Positions 1 through 8,090 of a stretch of DNA of 64,000 nucleotides are shown one piece after another. The position numbers and the translations under genes were made by a program. The notes beneath the pieces were generated by a model, which was given only the letters and a program-made list of their open reading frames with translations, made no database searches and was not told where the DNA came from. The first letter of the stretch is position 1. Each line of letters opens with the position of its first letter. This DNA is from Streptomyces sp. F63. GTDB taxonomy: Bacteria > Actinomycetota > Actinomycetes > Streptomycetales > Streptomycetaceae. The DNA lies in contig NZ_JAGPXX010000004.1 of NCBI RefSeq assembly GCF_018070345.1, positions 186,001-250,000 of the forward strand, written 5' to 3'.

Positions 1-2737
1 TGTCGCTAATGGGAGTGGCTCCGGTGGGGGATGCGGCGGCGGGGACGGTTTCCCTGGCGGGCGTGCCGTCCTCCGGCGCGGACTCGGTGACCGGCTGCCC
101 CGCTGAGGGACCCGCCGGGGCGGTTTCCGGCTCGGTGACCGGCTGTTCGGCGGTTACGGTCCGGTCGGCGGCAGCCGCCTGCCCGTCGGTCGCGGGCCCC
201 GCCGGTTCCGGCTCGGCCGCCGGCGGGCGGCCCGCGGACCGCTCGGCGGCGGGCGTCTCGGCGGCCTCGGCGGTCGCCGTGCCGACAGGCTGGGCGGCGG
301 CCTCCGGCACGGTCGGTTCGGTCGGCTCGGACCCGTCTCCGGCAGAGCGGGGTTCGTCCGCCCGGGCCCCGCCTGCGTCCGGTTCGGCCGTCTCCGGGCC
401 TGCGGTATCCGGCTGAGCCGCTTCCCGCACCGCTGCGTCCGGGGGGACGCTCTCCGTCCCGGGCGCGGAAACACCGGCGCCGGGCGCGGGTGGTGCCGTG
501 TCCGGGCCGTCGTCCTGAGCGGCCGGGGCGGGATCCGTTCCGGCGCCGGGCTCCGTCCCGGCCGGGGTGTCGGGTCCGGCGGCTGTCTCGTCGGGAGAGA
601 CGGCTTCGTCGGCCCCCGGCTGTCCGGCGGGCGGCTGTCCGGCGGGCAGGACGGCGGTACCGCCCGCGGGCGGTACGGACCCGGCGGCGGACGGCCCGGT
701 GGCGGACGGCCCGGTGGCGGGGTCGTCCCCGGCGGGGGCGGAGGCGTCGTCCGCCGGCTGGGCCTCCGAGGGCTCCCCGCCGGCCGCGCCGGTGCCGGGC
801 GGGGTGACCCGCGCGTCCGTCGCTTCCTGCGCTTCCTGCGCGGCGATCACCACCGGTGCCTCGTTCCGGGTGGCCGAGGACCCGGCCGCCGCCGGCCCGG
901 CGGCCGGGTCGCCGGCGGCGGTGCCGTCCGTGCCCTCCGGAATCCCCGTGTTCTCCGTTGTCTCCGGAGCGGCCTCCGGAGCAGCGGCCGGTTCGGCCTC
1001 CGGGGCAGGAGTCCCCTCCGCCTCCGCAGCGGCCGGTGCGGCCTCCGTGACGCCGTCCTCCCGGGGTCCGGGGGCCGTTTCGCCGGTGGCGGGGCGGGCC
1101 GCCCGGCGCCGTCGGCCCGTTCCGGCGGCGACGCTCACGGGCTGCTCCTTCCCCCCGGCCCCGGGCTCCTCCGGTACCGGGGCCTCCCCGGTACCCGGCC
1201 GGCCGGCGACAGCCGCGGCGGCATCCGGTCCGGCACCGGTGGCGTCCGCTGCACGGCTGGCATCGGCGGGTGCGGCGGGAACGTTCTCCGCGTCCGCGGG
1301 TGCCGTCGCGGGTGCCGCACGGCGCCGGCCGCGCCGGCTCCTGCCCGCGGCCGGCGCGGGGGTCTCCTCGGCGGCGGCGGGCGCCGGGTCCGTGCCGGCC
1401 GCCACCGCGTCCGGTACCGCCCCGGCGGCGGACTCGGGTGTCTCCGGGGTCTCCGGCACGGTTTCCGGGGCGTCGTCCGCCACCGGGTCGGCGGGCAGGG
1501 CGAGTTCGGCCGCGGCCGGCCCGGGAGCGGGCTGCCCGGTGCCGCCGGCGGGGGTTTCCGGCTCGGCGGCGGGGCCGGCCACCGCGGCCGGGGACGACAG
1601 CTCGCCGGGCGGCGCCGTCGGGTCCGTGCCGTCGGCCGCACCGGCCTCCCGGGACGGGGACGCCGGCTCCGTCGCCGCCTCCGTCGCCGCCTCCGTCCGC
1701 GCCTCGGCGGGCTCGTCCCGTCCGCCGTCCGCGCCGGGCTGCCCCGGACCGGGCTCCGCGACCGGCCCGGGGACGGAGGGGGAGTGCCCCGTTCCGGGGA
1801 GCAGCGGGGCGGCGGCACCTCCGGTCCACGCACCGGTGGAGCCGGTCTCCGCCGGCCCGGGAACGGTGACCGCGGTGACCGGCCCGCGCTCGCCGTCCTG
1901 GTCGGCCGGCTGACCCGACCGGGGCCCGTGCTGCGCCGGGATCTCGCCGAGCTGCGGGCCCGGCAGCGCGGCGGACGGCTGCTGCGCGTAGGCCGGGATC
2001 GTCACGGGCGGCTGCTGCTGCGGTACATGGGCCCGCGCCGGGGCGGGCGCCGCCCCGGGGAACTGCCGGGCGGGGGCGCCCGCCGGACCGCGGTCGGCGA
2101 GGGAGCGGACGACTCCGCCCGTGGAACCGCCCGGCTCGGGCACCGGCGGGCCCGAGTGGAGCGGCCGCCGAACGGGGGCCGTCCGCTGGGGCGCGGGAGC
2201 GGCCGGTCCCGACGGGGACGGCCCGCTGAACGGCTGTCCGCCGGCGGGACGCGGGATGTACGGCTGCTGCTCCCGCGGCTGCTCATAGAGCTGCGGCTGC
2301 TCGTGCGGCTGCCCGTAGGGCTGCGGCTCGTAGGGCTGCGGCTGCTCATAGGGCTGCGGCTGTTCGTGCTGCTGCTCGTAGGGCTGCTGCTCGTGGGGCG
2401 CGGACCCGTACGGGGCGGCCGGTCCGACCGTCGGCTGGGGCAGCGGTCCCGTCAGGGGGTCGGGCAGCGGGTCGGTCAGCGGGTCGTACGCGGGCTGCTC
2501 GCTCCAGGCGCCCTGGGTTCCGGGCATCAGCAGCAGGTCGTCGTCCGCGGCGGGGGCCGCCGGCTCCGCGGGGCCGGGGTAGGGGTACCCGGCGGAGGGG
2601 TCCTGCGGGAAGGGAGGGTCCTGGTGGAGCGAAGGGTCGCCTCCGGGGGCGGCGGGAGCCGCCTGCTGGGGCGCCCCCTGCTCGCCGGCGGCGTTCTCCG
2701 GCAGCCCCTCGTCCGGGATCCGGCCGGTGTCAGTCAT
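1..2737 (-). CDS. Giant Ala/Pro/Glu-rich disordered N-terminal region, probably of cobT (partial, runs off left edge)
   Basis: The minus frame from an ATG at 2737 stays open for 912 codons to the window edge, so this is a partial gene. A GAGGGG ribosome site precedes the ATG. Residues 120-200 are rich in Gln, Tyr and Pro with repeated EQPQPY-like units; the rest is Ala/Pro/Glu/Gly low-complexity sequence with a basic patch (SRRGRRR). No folded domain, signal peptide or membrane segment is visible. It lies beside cobL, and in Streptomyces the neighbouring gene is often nicotinate-nucleotide:dimethylbenzimidazole phosphoribosyltransferase (CobT) with a long disordered N-terminus. The catalytic domain would lie outside the window, so the identity is inferred from position. 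An RNase E-like or other scaffold protein is an alternative. That the frame is coding is well supported by its length and uninterrupted translation. Confidence 0.6.
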   Translation of the reverse strand, partial: MTDTGRIPDEGLPENAAGEQGAPQQAAPAAPGGDPSLHQDPPFPQDPSAGYPYPGPAEPAAPAADDDLLLMPGTQGAWSEQPAYDPLTDPLPDPLTGPLPQPTVGPAAPYGSAPHEQQPYEQQHEQPQPYEQPQPYEPQPYGQPHEQPQLYEQPREQQPYIPRPAGGQPFSGPSPSGPAAPAPQRTAPVRRPLHSGPPVPEPGGSTGGVVRSLADRGPAGAPARQFPGAAPAPARAHVPQQQPPVTIPAYAQQPSAALPGPQLGEIPAQHGPRSGQPADQDGERGPVTAVTVPGPAETGSTGAWTGGAAAPLLPGTGHSPSVPGPVAEPGPGQPGADGGRDEPAEARTEAATEAATEPASPSREAGAADGTDPTAPPGELSSPAAVAGPAAEPETPAGGTGQPAPGPAAAELALPADPVADDAPETVPETPETPESAAGAVPDAVAAGTDPAPAAAEETPAPAAGRSRRGRRRAAPATAPADAENVPAAPADASRAADATGAGPDAAAAVAGRPGTGEAPVPEEPGAGGKEQPVSVAAGTGRRRRAARPATGETAPGPREDGVTEAAPAAAEAEGTPAPEAEPAAAPEAAPETTENTGIPEGTDGTAAGDPAAGPAAAGSSATRNEAPVVIAAQEAQEATDARVTPPGTGAAGGEPSEAQPADDASAPAGDDPATGPSATGPSAAGSVPPAGGTAVLPAGQPPAGQPGADEAVSPDETAAGPDTPAGTEPGAGTDPAPAAQDDGPDTAPPAPGAGVSAPGTESVPPDAAVREAAQPDTAGPETAEPDAGGARADEPRSAGDGSEPTEPTVPEAAAQPVGTATAEAAETPAAERSAGRPPAAEPEPAGPATDGQAAAADRTVTAEQPVTEPETAPAGPSAGQPVTESAPEDGTPARETVPAAASPTGATPISD

Positions 2738-2880
2738 GCGTACCCCTCGCCCATCGATAGTGCTCCATCGACCCGCCCGCCCGGCGCGCCCGACCGCGAC
2801 GCGAAGGCCGCTCATGGGATGGAACGAGCGTCCGCGCCGGTCGGTACGTCCCACGTCCCCCGAGTTCCGTACCGAGCGCT

Positions 2881-2901
2881 CGAAACGCACGGTGCGTTTC
2901 G
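2881..2901. promoter_or_regulatory. Perfect 10-bp inverted repeat upstream of the giant cob-locus gene
   Basis: CGAAACGCAC, a single G, then GTGCGTTTCG form a perfect palindrome about 145 bp upstream of the ATG at 2737, in the 257-bp gap between that gene and cobL. The form resembles an operator for a dimeric regulator such as TetR or GntR. No cobalamin riboswitch hallmark was recognised around it. Confidence 0.4.
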
Positions 2902-2994
2902 GGAATTGACGAACGAAGTGCCGAACGCCGCTGCGTCACAACAGTCCGCCAGCCTACCTGCCGCGGAGGTCCCGCACGGCACGGGTGGACAAGC

Positions 2995-4224
2995 TCAGAG
3001 CGGCCGGCCGATCCTGTGACCGCACAGGAAAAAGCCCACGTCACGCTGGCGTTCCGCCCATCCCGACTCCTGCGACGTGTCCAACTCCACAGTCTGGATC
3101 AACGCGCATTCGACGCCGTATCCGCCGTCGGTCAGAGCACGGCCGACGGCCTCCGCCTCGTCGCGCGTCCTGGCATGCGTGACGAGGCGCTCGGGCCGCC
3201 GGGCGGCGCACGCCGCGACGACCGGGGCACCCCCGCCGCCGACCCGGATCGTGTCCGGTTCGGGCAGATCCTCCAGGATGTGCGGCGCCGTGCCGTGCAC
3301 CGTCTGGATCTGCACCCCGTAGCGGCGGGCGTTGTCCCCGGCGACGACCAGGGCCCCCGGGTCCCGGTCGACGGCGATGACGGCGGCGCCGAGCCGGGCC
3401 GCCTCGACCGCCGCCGCGCCGCTGCCGCAGCCGATGTCCCAGACGAGGTCCCCCACGCGCGGGCCCAGCCGGGCGAGTTGGGCGGCGCGGAGCTGCGCGG
3501 TCTCGGCCTCGGAGAGCACTCCGCCGTAGCTCTGGGCCGGCAGGGCCCAGCCGCGGGGCCCGGCGGCCAGGGCGGTGTCGCCGCCGGCCAGCCAGGTACC
3601 CTGCTGGGCCCCCGGGGAGGTGAAACCGCCGATGGACAGCACGACGTTGGGGTCGCGCCAGGTGTGGTCGGCGACCTTGTCGGAGGTGAGGACGGTGACC
3701 CGCTCCCGCTCGGTGCCCAGTTCCTCACAGATGACGAAGGTGCGGTGCACCGGGCCCAACAGCAGGGCGAGTTCGGCCGGGCCGGCGCCGGGCGCCGTGA
3801 GGACGGCCACCTTGCTGTGGGCGCGGCAGACGTTGACGGCCCGGCGCAGATCGCGGCTGTGGGCGGTGACGATCCGGGCGTCGTCCCAGGCCATGCCCGC
3901 GCGGGCGAAGGCGGCGGCGACGGACGAGACGGCGGGCACCACCTCGACCTCCAGCCCGTGCTCGGGGGCGCGGAGGGTGCGGACGACCCCGAAGAATCCG
4001 GGGTCGCCGTCGGCGAGCACGACGGCGGTGCCGCGGTGGGCGACGATACGGCGGGCCGCGAGGTCGAGGCTGCCGAGCCTGATCCGCTCGGCGGCGGGCG
4101 GCACTTCGGGGAGGGCCAGGTGGTGGGGCGCGCCGGCGACGAGGGTGGCGGCTCCGAGGGCGGAGCGGGCGGCGGCGGTCAGCGGCGAGCCGTCCCATCC
4201 GATCACCGTGACCCGGTCGGCCAT
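2995..4224 (-). CDS. cobL: Precorrin-6Y C5,15-methyltransferase (decarboxylating), CbiE-CbiT fusion
   Basis: A 409-residue protein of the cobalamin pathway that methylates precorrin-6Y at C5 and C15 and decarboxylates the acetate side chain, using S-adenosylmethionine. Residues 1-200 form the CbiE tetrapyrrole methylase domain, starting VTVIGWDGSPL and including LADGDPGFFG. Residues 210-409 form the CbiT domain with the SAM-binding motif WDIGCGSGAAAVEAA followed by VDRDP. The ATG at 4224 is chosen because AGGAG lies 10 bases upstream; a longer reading from 4281 would add a basic tail unlike the family. The length is normal for the fused actinobacterial enzyme. The next gene downstream on the strand is the giant gene likely to be cobT. 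Confidence 0.93.
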   Translation of the reverse strand: MADRVTVIGWDGSPLTAAARSALGAATLVAGAPHHLALPEVPPAAERIRLGSLDLAARRIVAHRGTAVVLADGDPGFFGVVRTLRAPEHGLEVEVVPAVSSVAAAFARAGMAWDDARIVTAHSRDLRRAVNVCRAHSKVAVLTAPGAGPAELALLLGPVHRTFVICEELGTERERVTVLTSDKVADHTWRDPNVVLSIGGFTSPGAQQGTWLAGGDTALAAGPRGWALPAQSYGGVLSEAETAQLRAAQLARLGPRVGDLVWDIGCGSGAAAVEAARLGAAVIAVDRDPGALVVAGDNARRYGVQIQTVHGTAPHILEDLPEPDTIRVGGGGAPVVAACAARRPERLVTHARTRDEAEAVGRALTDGGYGVECALIQTVELDTSQESGWAERQRDVGFFLCGHRIGRPL

Positions 4225-4362
4225 CGTCGTCAGTCTCCTGGGAAAGTCGCGCACGGGTGCCCGCGGGGGTGGGGCGGGCACGGTGAGGGTACCCCGCCGG
4301 CCCGGGCGTACCGCGCGCAGGGGCGCCGGTCCGGGCGGCGGGTGCGCCGCCGGCGGGGGGCG

Positions 4363-4998
4363 TCAGTTCCAGTCGGCGTACGCGGCCCGGTCTCCCCGCG
4401 CCGCCTCCTCGTCGAGGTCGTCCAGGTCCTCGGGGAGCAGGCTCCAGACGATCAGGTCGGTGCGGATGTCCGTCCAGCCGCCGTCCTCGGTGCGGGTGCG
4501 GGCTATCCAGGCGTTGCGCAGCACGCCCTCGCTGATGCAGCCGGTCTTCTGGGCGACCTGCTGGGAGGCGGTGTTGTCCGCCGCGGTGCGCAGTTCGAGC
4601 CGTTCGAAGCCCTGGTGGCGGAAGAGCCACTGGGCGACGGCGCGCACGGCCTCGCTGGCGTAGCCCTCGCCGCGGGCCCAGGGCGCGGTGACGTAGCCGA
4701 TCTCGGCGGAGCGGCAGCGCCAGTTGGTGTTGCGCAGATGGACGGTGCCGACCAGCCGCTGGGTGAGGAACTCGGCGACGGCGAAGACGATGCCGCGGCC
4801 CTCGGCGCGCTCGGCGGGGGCGGCGCGGCCGGCCCAGTCGCGGGCGTCGTCCAGGGTGTACGGGTGGGGGGCGGAGGTCCAGGCCGTGACGAGTTCGTCG
4901 TTCATCATGTCCGCGAGGGCGGGCACGTCACCCTCCTCGAACGGGCGCAGCACCAGGCGGTCGGTGCTGATCGTGATGTCCGGGAAAGTGGGGGTCAT
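4363..4998 (-). CDS. GNAT family N-acetyltransferase, RimJ/RimL type
   Basis: A 211-residue cytoplasmic acetyltransferase. It opens with the family signature TDRLVLRPFEEGD, has the central IGYVTAPWARGEGYASEAVRA acetyl-CoA loop (R-x-x-G-x-A/G variant) and ends the core with N-TASQQVAQKTGCISEGVLRN, all typical of the RimJ/RimL branch that acetylates protein N-termini or small amines. The substrate cannot be read from the sequence. It is a single gene with about 140 bp between it and cobL and is probably unrelated to cobalamin synthesis. The C-terminal 20 residues are acidic and variable. Confidence 0.88.
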   Translation of the reverse strand: MTPTFPDITISTDRLVLRPFEEGDVPALADMMNDELVTAWTSAPHPYTLDDARDWAGRAAPAERAEGRGIVFAVAEFLTQRLVGTVHLRNTNWRCRSAEIGYVTAPWARGEGYASEAVRAVAQWLFRHQGFERLELRTAADNTASQQVAQKTGCISEGVLRNAWIARTRTEDGGWTDIRTDLIVWSLLPEDLDDLDEEAARGDRAAYADWN

Positions 4999-5172
4999 GG
5001 GCCGCTCCGGGTCCGGGGTCTGCTGGACAGCCCAGCATGCAGCATCGGCACGGTGCGGCGCAGCGCCGGGTGGGGCGGAGGGGGCGGGAGGGACGGCCGC
5101 GGGCCCCGCGCGCGATGTCGGGGCCCGCGGCCCGGTGGGCGGTCCCGCGGGAGGCCGGGGGCGCGGCCCGGG

Positions 5173-5883
5173 TCAGGAGGCCGCGGCTCCGAAGGCGGGG
5201 AGGACGGAGCCCTCGAACCGCTGGTTGACGAAGGCCGCCACCTCGTCGGAGGTGAGGAGCCGGGCGAGTTTCCCGACGCGCGGGTCGTCCTCGTTGCCCT
5301 TCTTCACCGCGAGGAAGTTCGCGTACGGGTTGCCCTCGGCCTTCTCCAGGACCAGGGCGTCCTTCGCGGGCTTGAGTCCGGCGCCGATGGCGAAGTTGCC
5401 GTTGATGACGGCGGCGTCGACGTCACCGAGCCGGGTGGGGATCTGGGCGGCCTCCAGCTCCTCGAACTCCAGGCCCTTGTCGTCGGCGATGTCGCCGAGG
5501 GTGGCGTCGCTGCCGGTGCCGTCCTTGAGCTCGATGGCGCCGTGGTCGGCGAGGAGCTTGAGGGCGCGGCCCTCGTTGGTGGCGTCGTCGGGCAGGGCGA
5601 CGGTGTGGCCGGCCGTCAGGTCCCCGATCCCGTCGAGCTGCTCGGAGTACAGGCCCAGCGGCTCGATCTCGACGTCGACGACGGGCACGATGTGGGTGCC
5701 CTTCTGCTCGTTGAAGTCGTCGAGGTAGGGCTTGTGCTGGAAGAAGTTGGCGTCGACCTCGCCGCTCTCGGTGGCCGTGTTGGGGAGGACGTAGTCGTCG
5801 AACTCCCTGATCTCCAGGGCGAGTCCGGCGTCGGCGGCCAGGTTCTCCTTGACGTGGTTCAGGATGTCGCCGTGGCGTGCGGA
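5173..5883 (-). pseudogene. metQ: 5'-truncated methionine ABC transporter substrate-binding lipoprotein (metQ remnant)
   Basis: The frame encodes about 230 residues of an NlpA/MetQ-type substrate-binding protein. GDILNHVKENLA, EFDDYVLPNTA, VDANFFQHKPYLDDFN and VINGNFAIGAGLKPAKDAL are all family landmarks, and the C-terminus looks complete. The first 40-45 residues are missing: there is no signal peptide, no lipobox cysteine and no first beta strand before GDIL. In-frame sequence upstream is low-complexity (only a GTG at 5901), and the adjacent frame gives nothing signal-like either. The MetN ATPase and MetI permease genes expected upstream are absent. This is best read as the residue of a deletion. 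A cytoplasmic binding protein without its transporter would have no known job. Confidence 0.75.
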
Positions 5884-6485
5884 CGCACGGGGGCGCCGCA
5901 CGGACGTGCGAGTACGGGGTGGGCCGCGGCCACGGCGGGCCCGGGCCGGTCACGGCGCCGCGGCGTCCGGGCGCGGCCGGACGGGGCGGTCATGACGCGG
6001 GGCGGGGCGGTGTCACCATGGGTCCGGCGGGCCGGACGGCACGGCGGCGCGGAGCTCGCTTCGGGGCGCGAGGAACTGGAGAGGGGCCCTCAGCGGCGGC
6101 ACATTCGACACATGCGGCGAGCACCGGGCGTCGGAAGCGCCCCGGTCGCGGTGATGCGGCTGCTCGTCGTGGTCATGCGCCCCAGTGAAACAGACGCCGG
6201 CGCCGAAGGATCCCCCGTATCCACATGATGGACAACGGTGACTGGACGGTGGACACGGGGCGGACCGTCCGCAGCGGCCGGGCCGGCGGAAACCCCCGCA
6301 TGCGCACAGGGGGACCGTTCGCCGGCCGCCCGGGCAACGGGACCGGCCGTGGCCGATGCCACGCCGCGGCCGGGCCCCGGGGGCGGGCGCGGCGGCCCGG
6401 GGCGGGCGCACTAAAGTCGTCCCATGCCTCTCCCTCGGACCGGCCGCCCGCAGAGCGCCCCGCGCCAGCGCCGGAGGCGGTACCG
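5884..6485. other. Scar region where metN and metI would be expected
   Basis: About 600 bp between the metQ remnant and the next plus-strand gene. All frames give only GC-skewed low-complexity peptides and no piece of an ABC ATPase (no Walker A or LSGGQ) or permease was recognised. The only candidate element is the short ORF at 6090-6176. Confidence 0.5.
6090..6176 (-). CDS. Possible Met/Cys-rich leader peptide, orphaned upstream of the lost met transporter
   Basis: A 28-codon frame from an ATG at 6176, weakly preceded by GGGG, ending in RRMCRMCRR. Two Met and two Cys codons sit in the last seven positions. Actinobacterial sulfur-uptake operons often carry small leader peptides rich in Cys or Met. 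This one lies upstream of, and on the same strand as, the metQ remnant, where the leader of a metN-metI-metQ operon would be. The coding status is an inference from position and composition only. Confidence 0.35.
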   Translation of the reverse strand: MTTTSSRITATGALPTPGARRMCRMCRR

Positions 6486-6857
6486 GTGATCACCGCACTG
6501 ACGCTCGCGGTCTCCGCGGCCGCTCTCGCGCTCGCCGCCTGGTGCGGCTTCGCGGCCTACCGCGACCAGCCCACCAAGGACTGGCACTTCATCGGCATGG
6601 CCGTGGTGAGCGTGCTCGCCCTGGCCCAACTGGCTGTCGGCATCGTCCGGCTGGCGGGCGGCGACCGGCCGGAGGGCGGCACCGGGATCTTCCTCGCCTA
6701 TCTGCTGGGCGCGGCGGCGGCCGTACCCGCCGCCGGTTTCCTGTCCCTGGCCGAGCGGACCCGCTGGGGTTCGGTGACGGTGGCGGCCGGGGCGCTGGTG
6801 CTGGCCGTCCTGGAAGTGCGGCTCCACGACATCTGGGGAGGCGGTCCCGGTGCCTGA
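6486..6857 (+). CDS. Small integral membrane protein, unknown function
   Basis: A 123-residue hydrophobic protein starting at a GTG with GGAGG seven bases upstream; the longer open frame from 6225 adds non-membrane low-complexity sequence and is rejected. Four membrane segments are visible: residues 2-20, a segment around WHFIGMAVVSVLALAQLAVGI, one at IFLAYLLGAAAAVPAAGFL, and one near VTVAAGALVLAVLEV. A conserved-looking loop QPTKDWHFIG joins the first two. The stop overlaps the start of the next membrane gene by eight bases, so the two are almost certainly co-translated. No family is recognised. Confidence 0.75.
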   Translation: MITALTLAVSAAALALAAWCGFAAYRDQPTKDWHFIGMAVVSVLALAQLAVGIVRLAGGDRPEGGTGIFLAYLLGAAAAVPAAGFLSLAERTRWGSVTVAAGALVLAVLEVRLHDIWGGGPGA

Positions 6858-7392
6858 GGCGACCCCGCCCCCGGCCCCGGACACCCCGGCTCCGGACACC
6901 CCGGCTCCGGACACCGCCGCCGCGGAGACGGCGGGCGCGGAGACGAGGGCGCCCGACGCCGCGGCGCGGCCCGCCGCTCCCCCGGACGCCCCCGCCGGGG
7001 ACCGCCTGCGGCTGGGCACCGGCCCGGGCCGGCTGCTCGTCCTGCTCTACGGCGTCTTCACCGTCGGCGCCGCCTCGCGCTCCATCGCCCAGATGCTGAT
7101 GAAGTTCGACGAGGCGCCGCTCGCCTACGTCCTCTCCGCGGCCGCGGCCTGCGTCTACGCCGTCATCCTCTTCTCGCTCGTACGGGGCGGCGAGGGCGCC
7201 CGGCGCCTCGGGCAGATCTGCTGCGGACTGGAACTGACGGGTGTGCTGGCCGTGGGCACCTGGACCCTGGTGGATCCCGCGGCCTTCCCCGACGCCACCG
7301 TCTGGTCCGACTACGGCATGGGTTATCTCTTCCTGCCGCTGGTGCTGCCCGTGGCGGCCCTGTTCTGGCTGCGCGGCGCGCGCCGCGCCTGA
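6850..7392 (+). CDS. Membrane protein with Pro/Ala-rich N-terminus, unknown function
   Basis: A 180-residue protein starting at GTG inside the end of the preceding gene. Residues 1-55 are an Ala/Pro-rich tail with a repeated APDTP unit. Four membrane segments follow (LLVLLYGVFTVGAASRS, YVLSAAAACVYAVILFSLV, GLELTGVLAVGTWTLV, YLFLPLVLPVAALFWL). The loop SIAQMLMKFDEAPLAY is the most distinctive soluble part. The eight-base overlap with the upstream membrane gene suggests a two-subunit membrane assembly; nothing in the sequence identifies a substrate. Confidence 0.8.
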   Translation: MPEATPPPAPDTPAPDTPAPDTAAAETAGAETRAPDAAARPAAPPDAPAGDRLRLGTGPGRLLVLLYGVFTVGAASRSIAQMLMKFDEAPLAYVLSAAAACVYAVILFSLVRGGEGARRLGQICCGLELTGVLAVGTWTLVDPAAFPDATVWSDYGMGYLFLPLVLPVAALFWLRGARRA

Positions 7393-7411
7393 CCGCGGCC
7401 GCGCAGGCGGC

Positions 7412-7449
7412 GGGCCGGCCGCCACGGCGTGTACCGGGGCGGCCGGCCC
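7412..7449. terminator. Bidirectional hairpin between convergent genes
   Basis: GGGCCGGCCGCC and its exact complement 14 bases further on form a 12-bp stem between the plus-strand membrane gene ending at 7392 and the minus-strand acetyltransferase ending at 7473. There is no T-tract, as is common for Streptomyces terminators. Confidence 0.6.
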
Positions 7450-7472
7450 CGCGGTGGAGAGCCGCTTCCGGG

Positions 7473-7976
7473 TCAGGCGCTGGCGACCAGACTGCCGACC
7501 GTGGCGCCCTTCTCCAAGGTCACCAGGCTCAGCCCGCGCGAGATCTGCTCGGTGCCGACCGGCGCGTAGCCGCAGCGCCGGTAGAGCCGCAGATTGCCCT
7601 CGCTGCGGTGGCCGGTGAGGAGGCGGTAGCGCTTGGCCTCCGCCTCCTCGGCCAGCCGCGTCTCGATCGCGGCGAGCAGCCGCCCGCCGAGACCGTGCCG
7701 CTGCATGCGCGGATGGACGATGAGTTTGGCGATGCCGGCGGTGCCGTCGGCGTCCACCGTCCCGCGGACGGAGCCGACGACCTCGGGGCCGAGCCGGGCC
7801 ACGAGCACCAGGCTCCGGCCCAGTTCGGCACGGAGGTCGTCCAGGGACTGGGTCAGCGGTTCGATGCCGTAGTCGCCGTACAGCTCCGCCTCGCGCTGGT
7901 AGCAGAGGTACTGGAGTTTGAGGATCTGCTCGGCGTCCTCATCGGCCGCCGCAGAGATGGTCACGCTCATGCCCAT
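7473..7976 (-). CDS. GNAT family N-acetyltransferase
   Basis: A 167-residue acetyltransferase. Beta strands 4-5 carry GVHPRMQRHGLGGRLL-like sequence (IAKLIVHPRMQRHGLGGRLLAAIE), the R/Q-x-x-G-x-G/A acetyl-CoA pyrophosphate site, and GNLRLYRRCGYAPV closes the fold. The ATG at 7976 is chosen because GGAGG lies nine bases upstream; a second ATG two codons later is also possible, while the longer reading to 8078 adds a basic tail. The substrate is unknown. The next gene upstream on the same strand is the sigma-like factor, 114 bp away, so the two may share a transcript. Confidence 0.85.
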   Translation of the reverse strand: MGMSVTISAAADEDAEQILKLQYLCYQREAELYGDYGIEPLTQSLDDLRAELGRSLVLVARLGPEVVGSVRGTVDADGTAGIAKLIVHPRMQRHGLGGRLLAAIETRLAEEAEAKRYRLLTGHRSEGNLRLYRRCGYAPVGTEQISRGLSLVTLEKGATVGSLVASA

Positions 7977-8090
7977 ACGCGCACGCCTCCCCTTTCGAGT
8001 CGCCCGGGCGCGAGCTGAGGGTGGGGCGCCCGGGCCGGATGCCCTGACCGGAACGGCAAACGGATTCGCCGCGTCCATGGCTCCGGTCGG

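Noticed and set aside
6..1829. A long basic Arg/Gly-rich frame of about 600 residues on the minus strand, and several plus-strand frames of Ala/Gly/Ser
   Set aside because: They are shadows of the uninterrupted Ala/Pro/Glu frame from 2737; composition follows the GC skew and there is no start-site support.
2738..2994. A cobalamin riboswitch upstream of the giant cob-locus gene
   Set aside because: No B12-box-like sequence was recognised on the minus strand; only the palindrome at 2881-2901 stands out.
3016..6228. A 1070-codon plus-strand frame
   Set aside because: It runs antisense to cobL, the acetyltransferase and the metQ remnant, all of which have clear domain motifs; its Gly/Ala/Asp-rich product has none.
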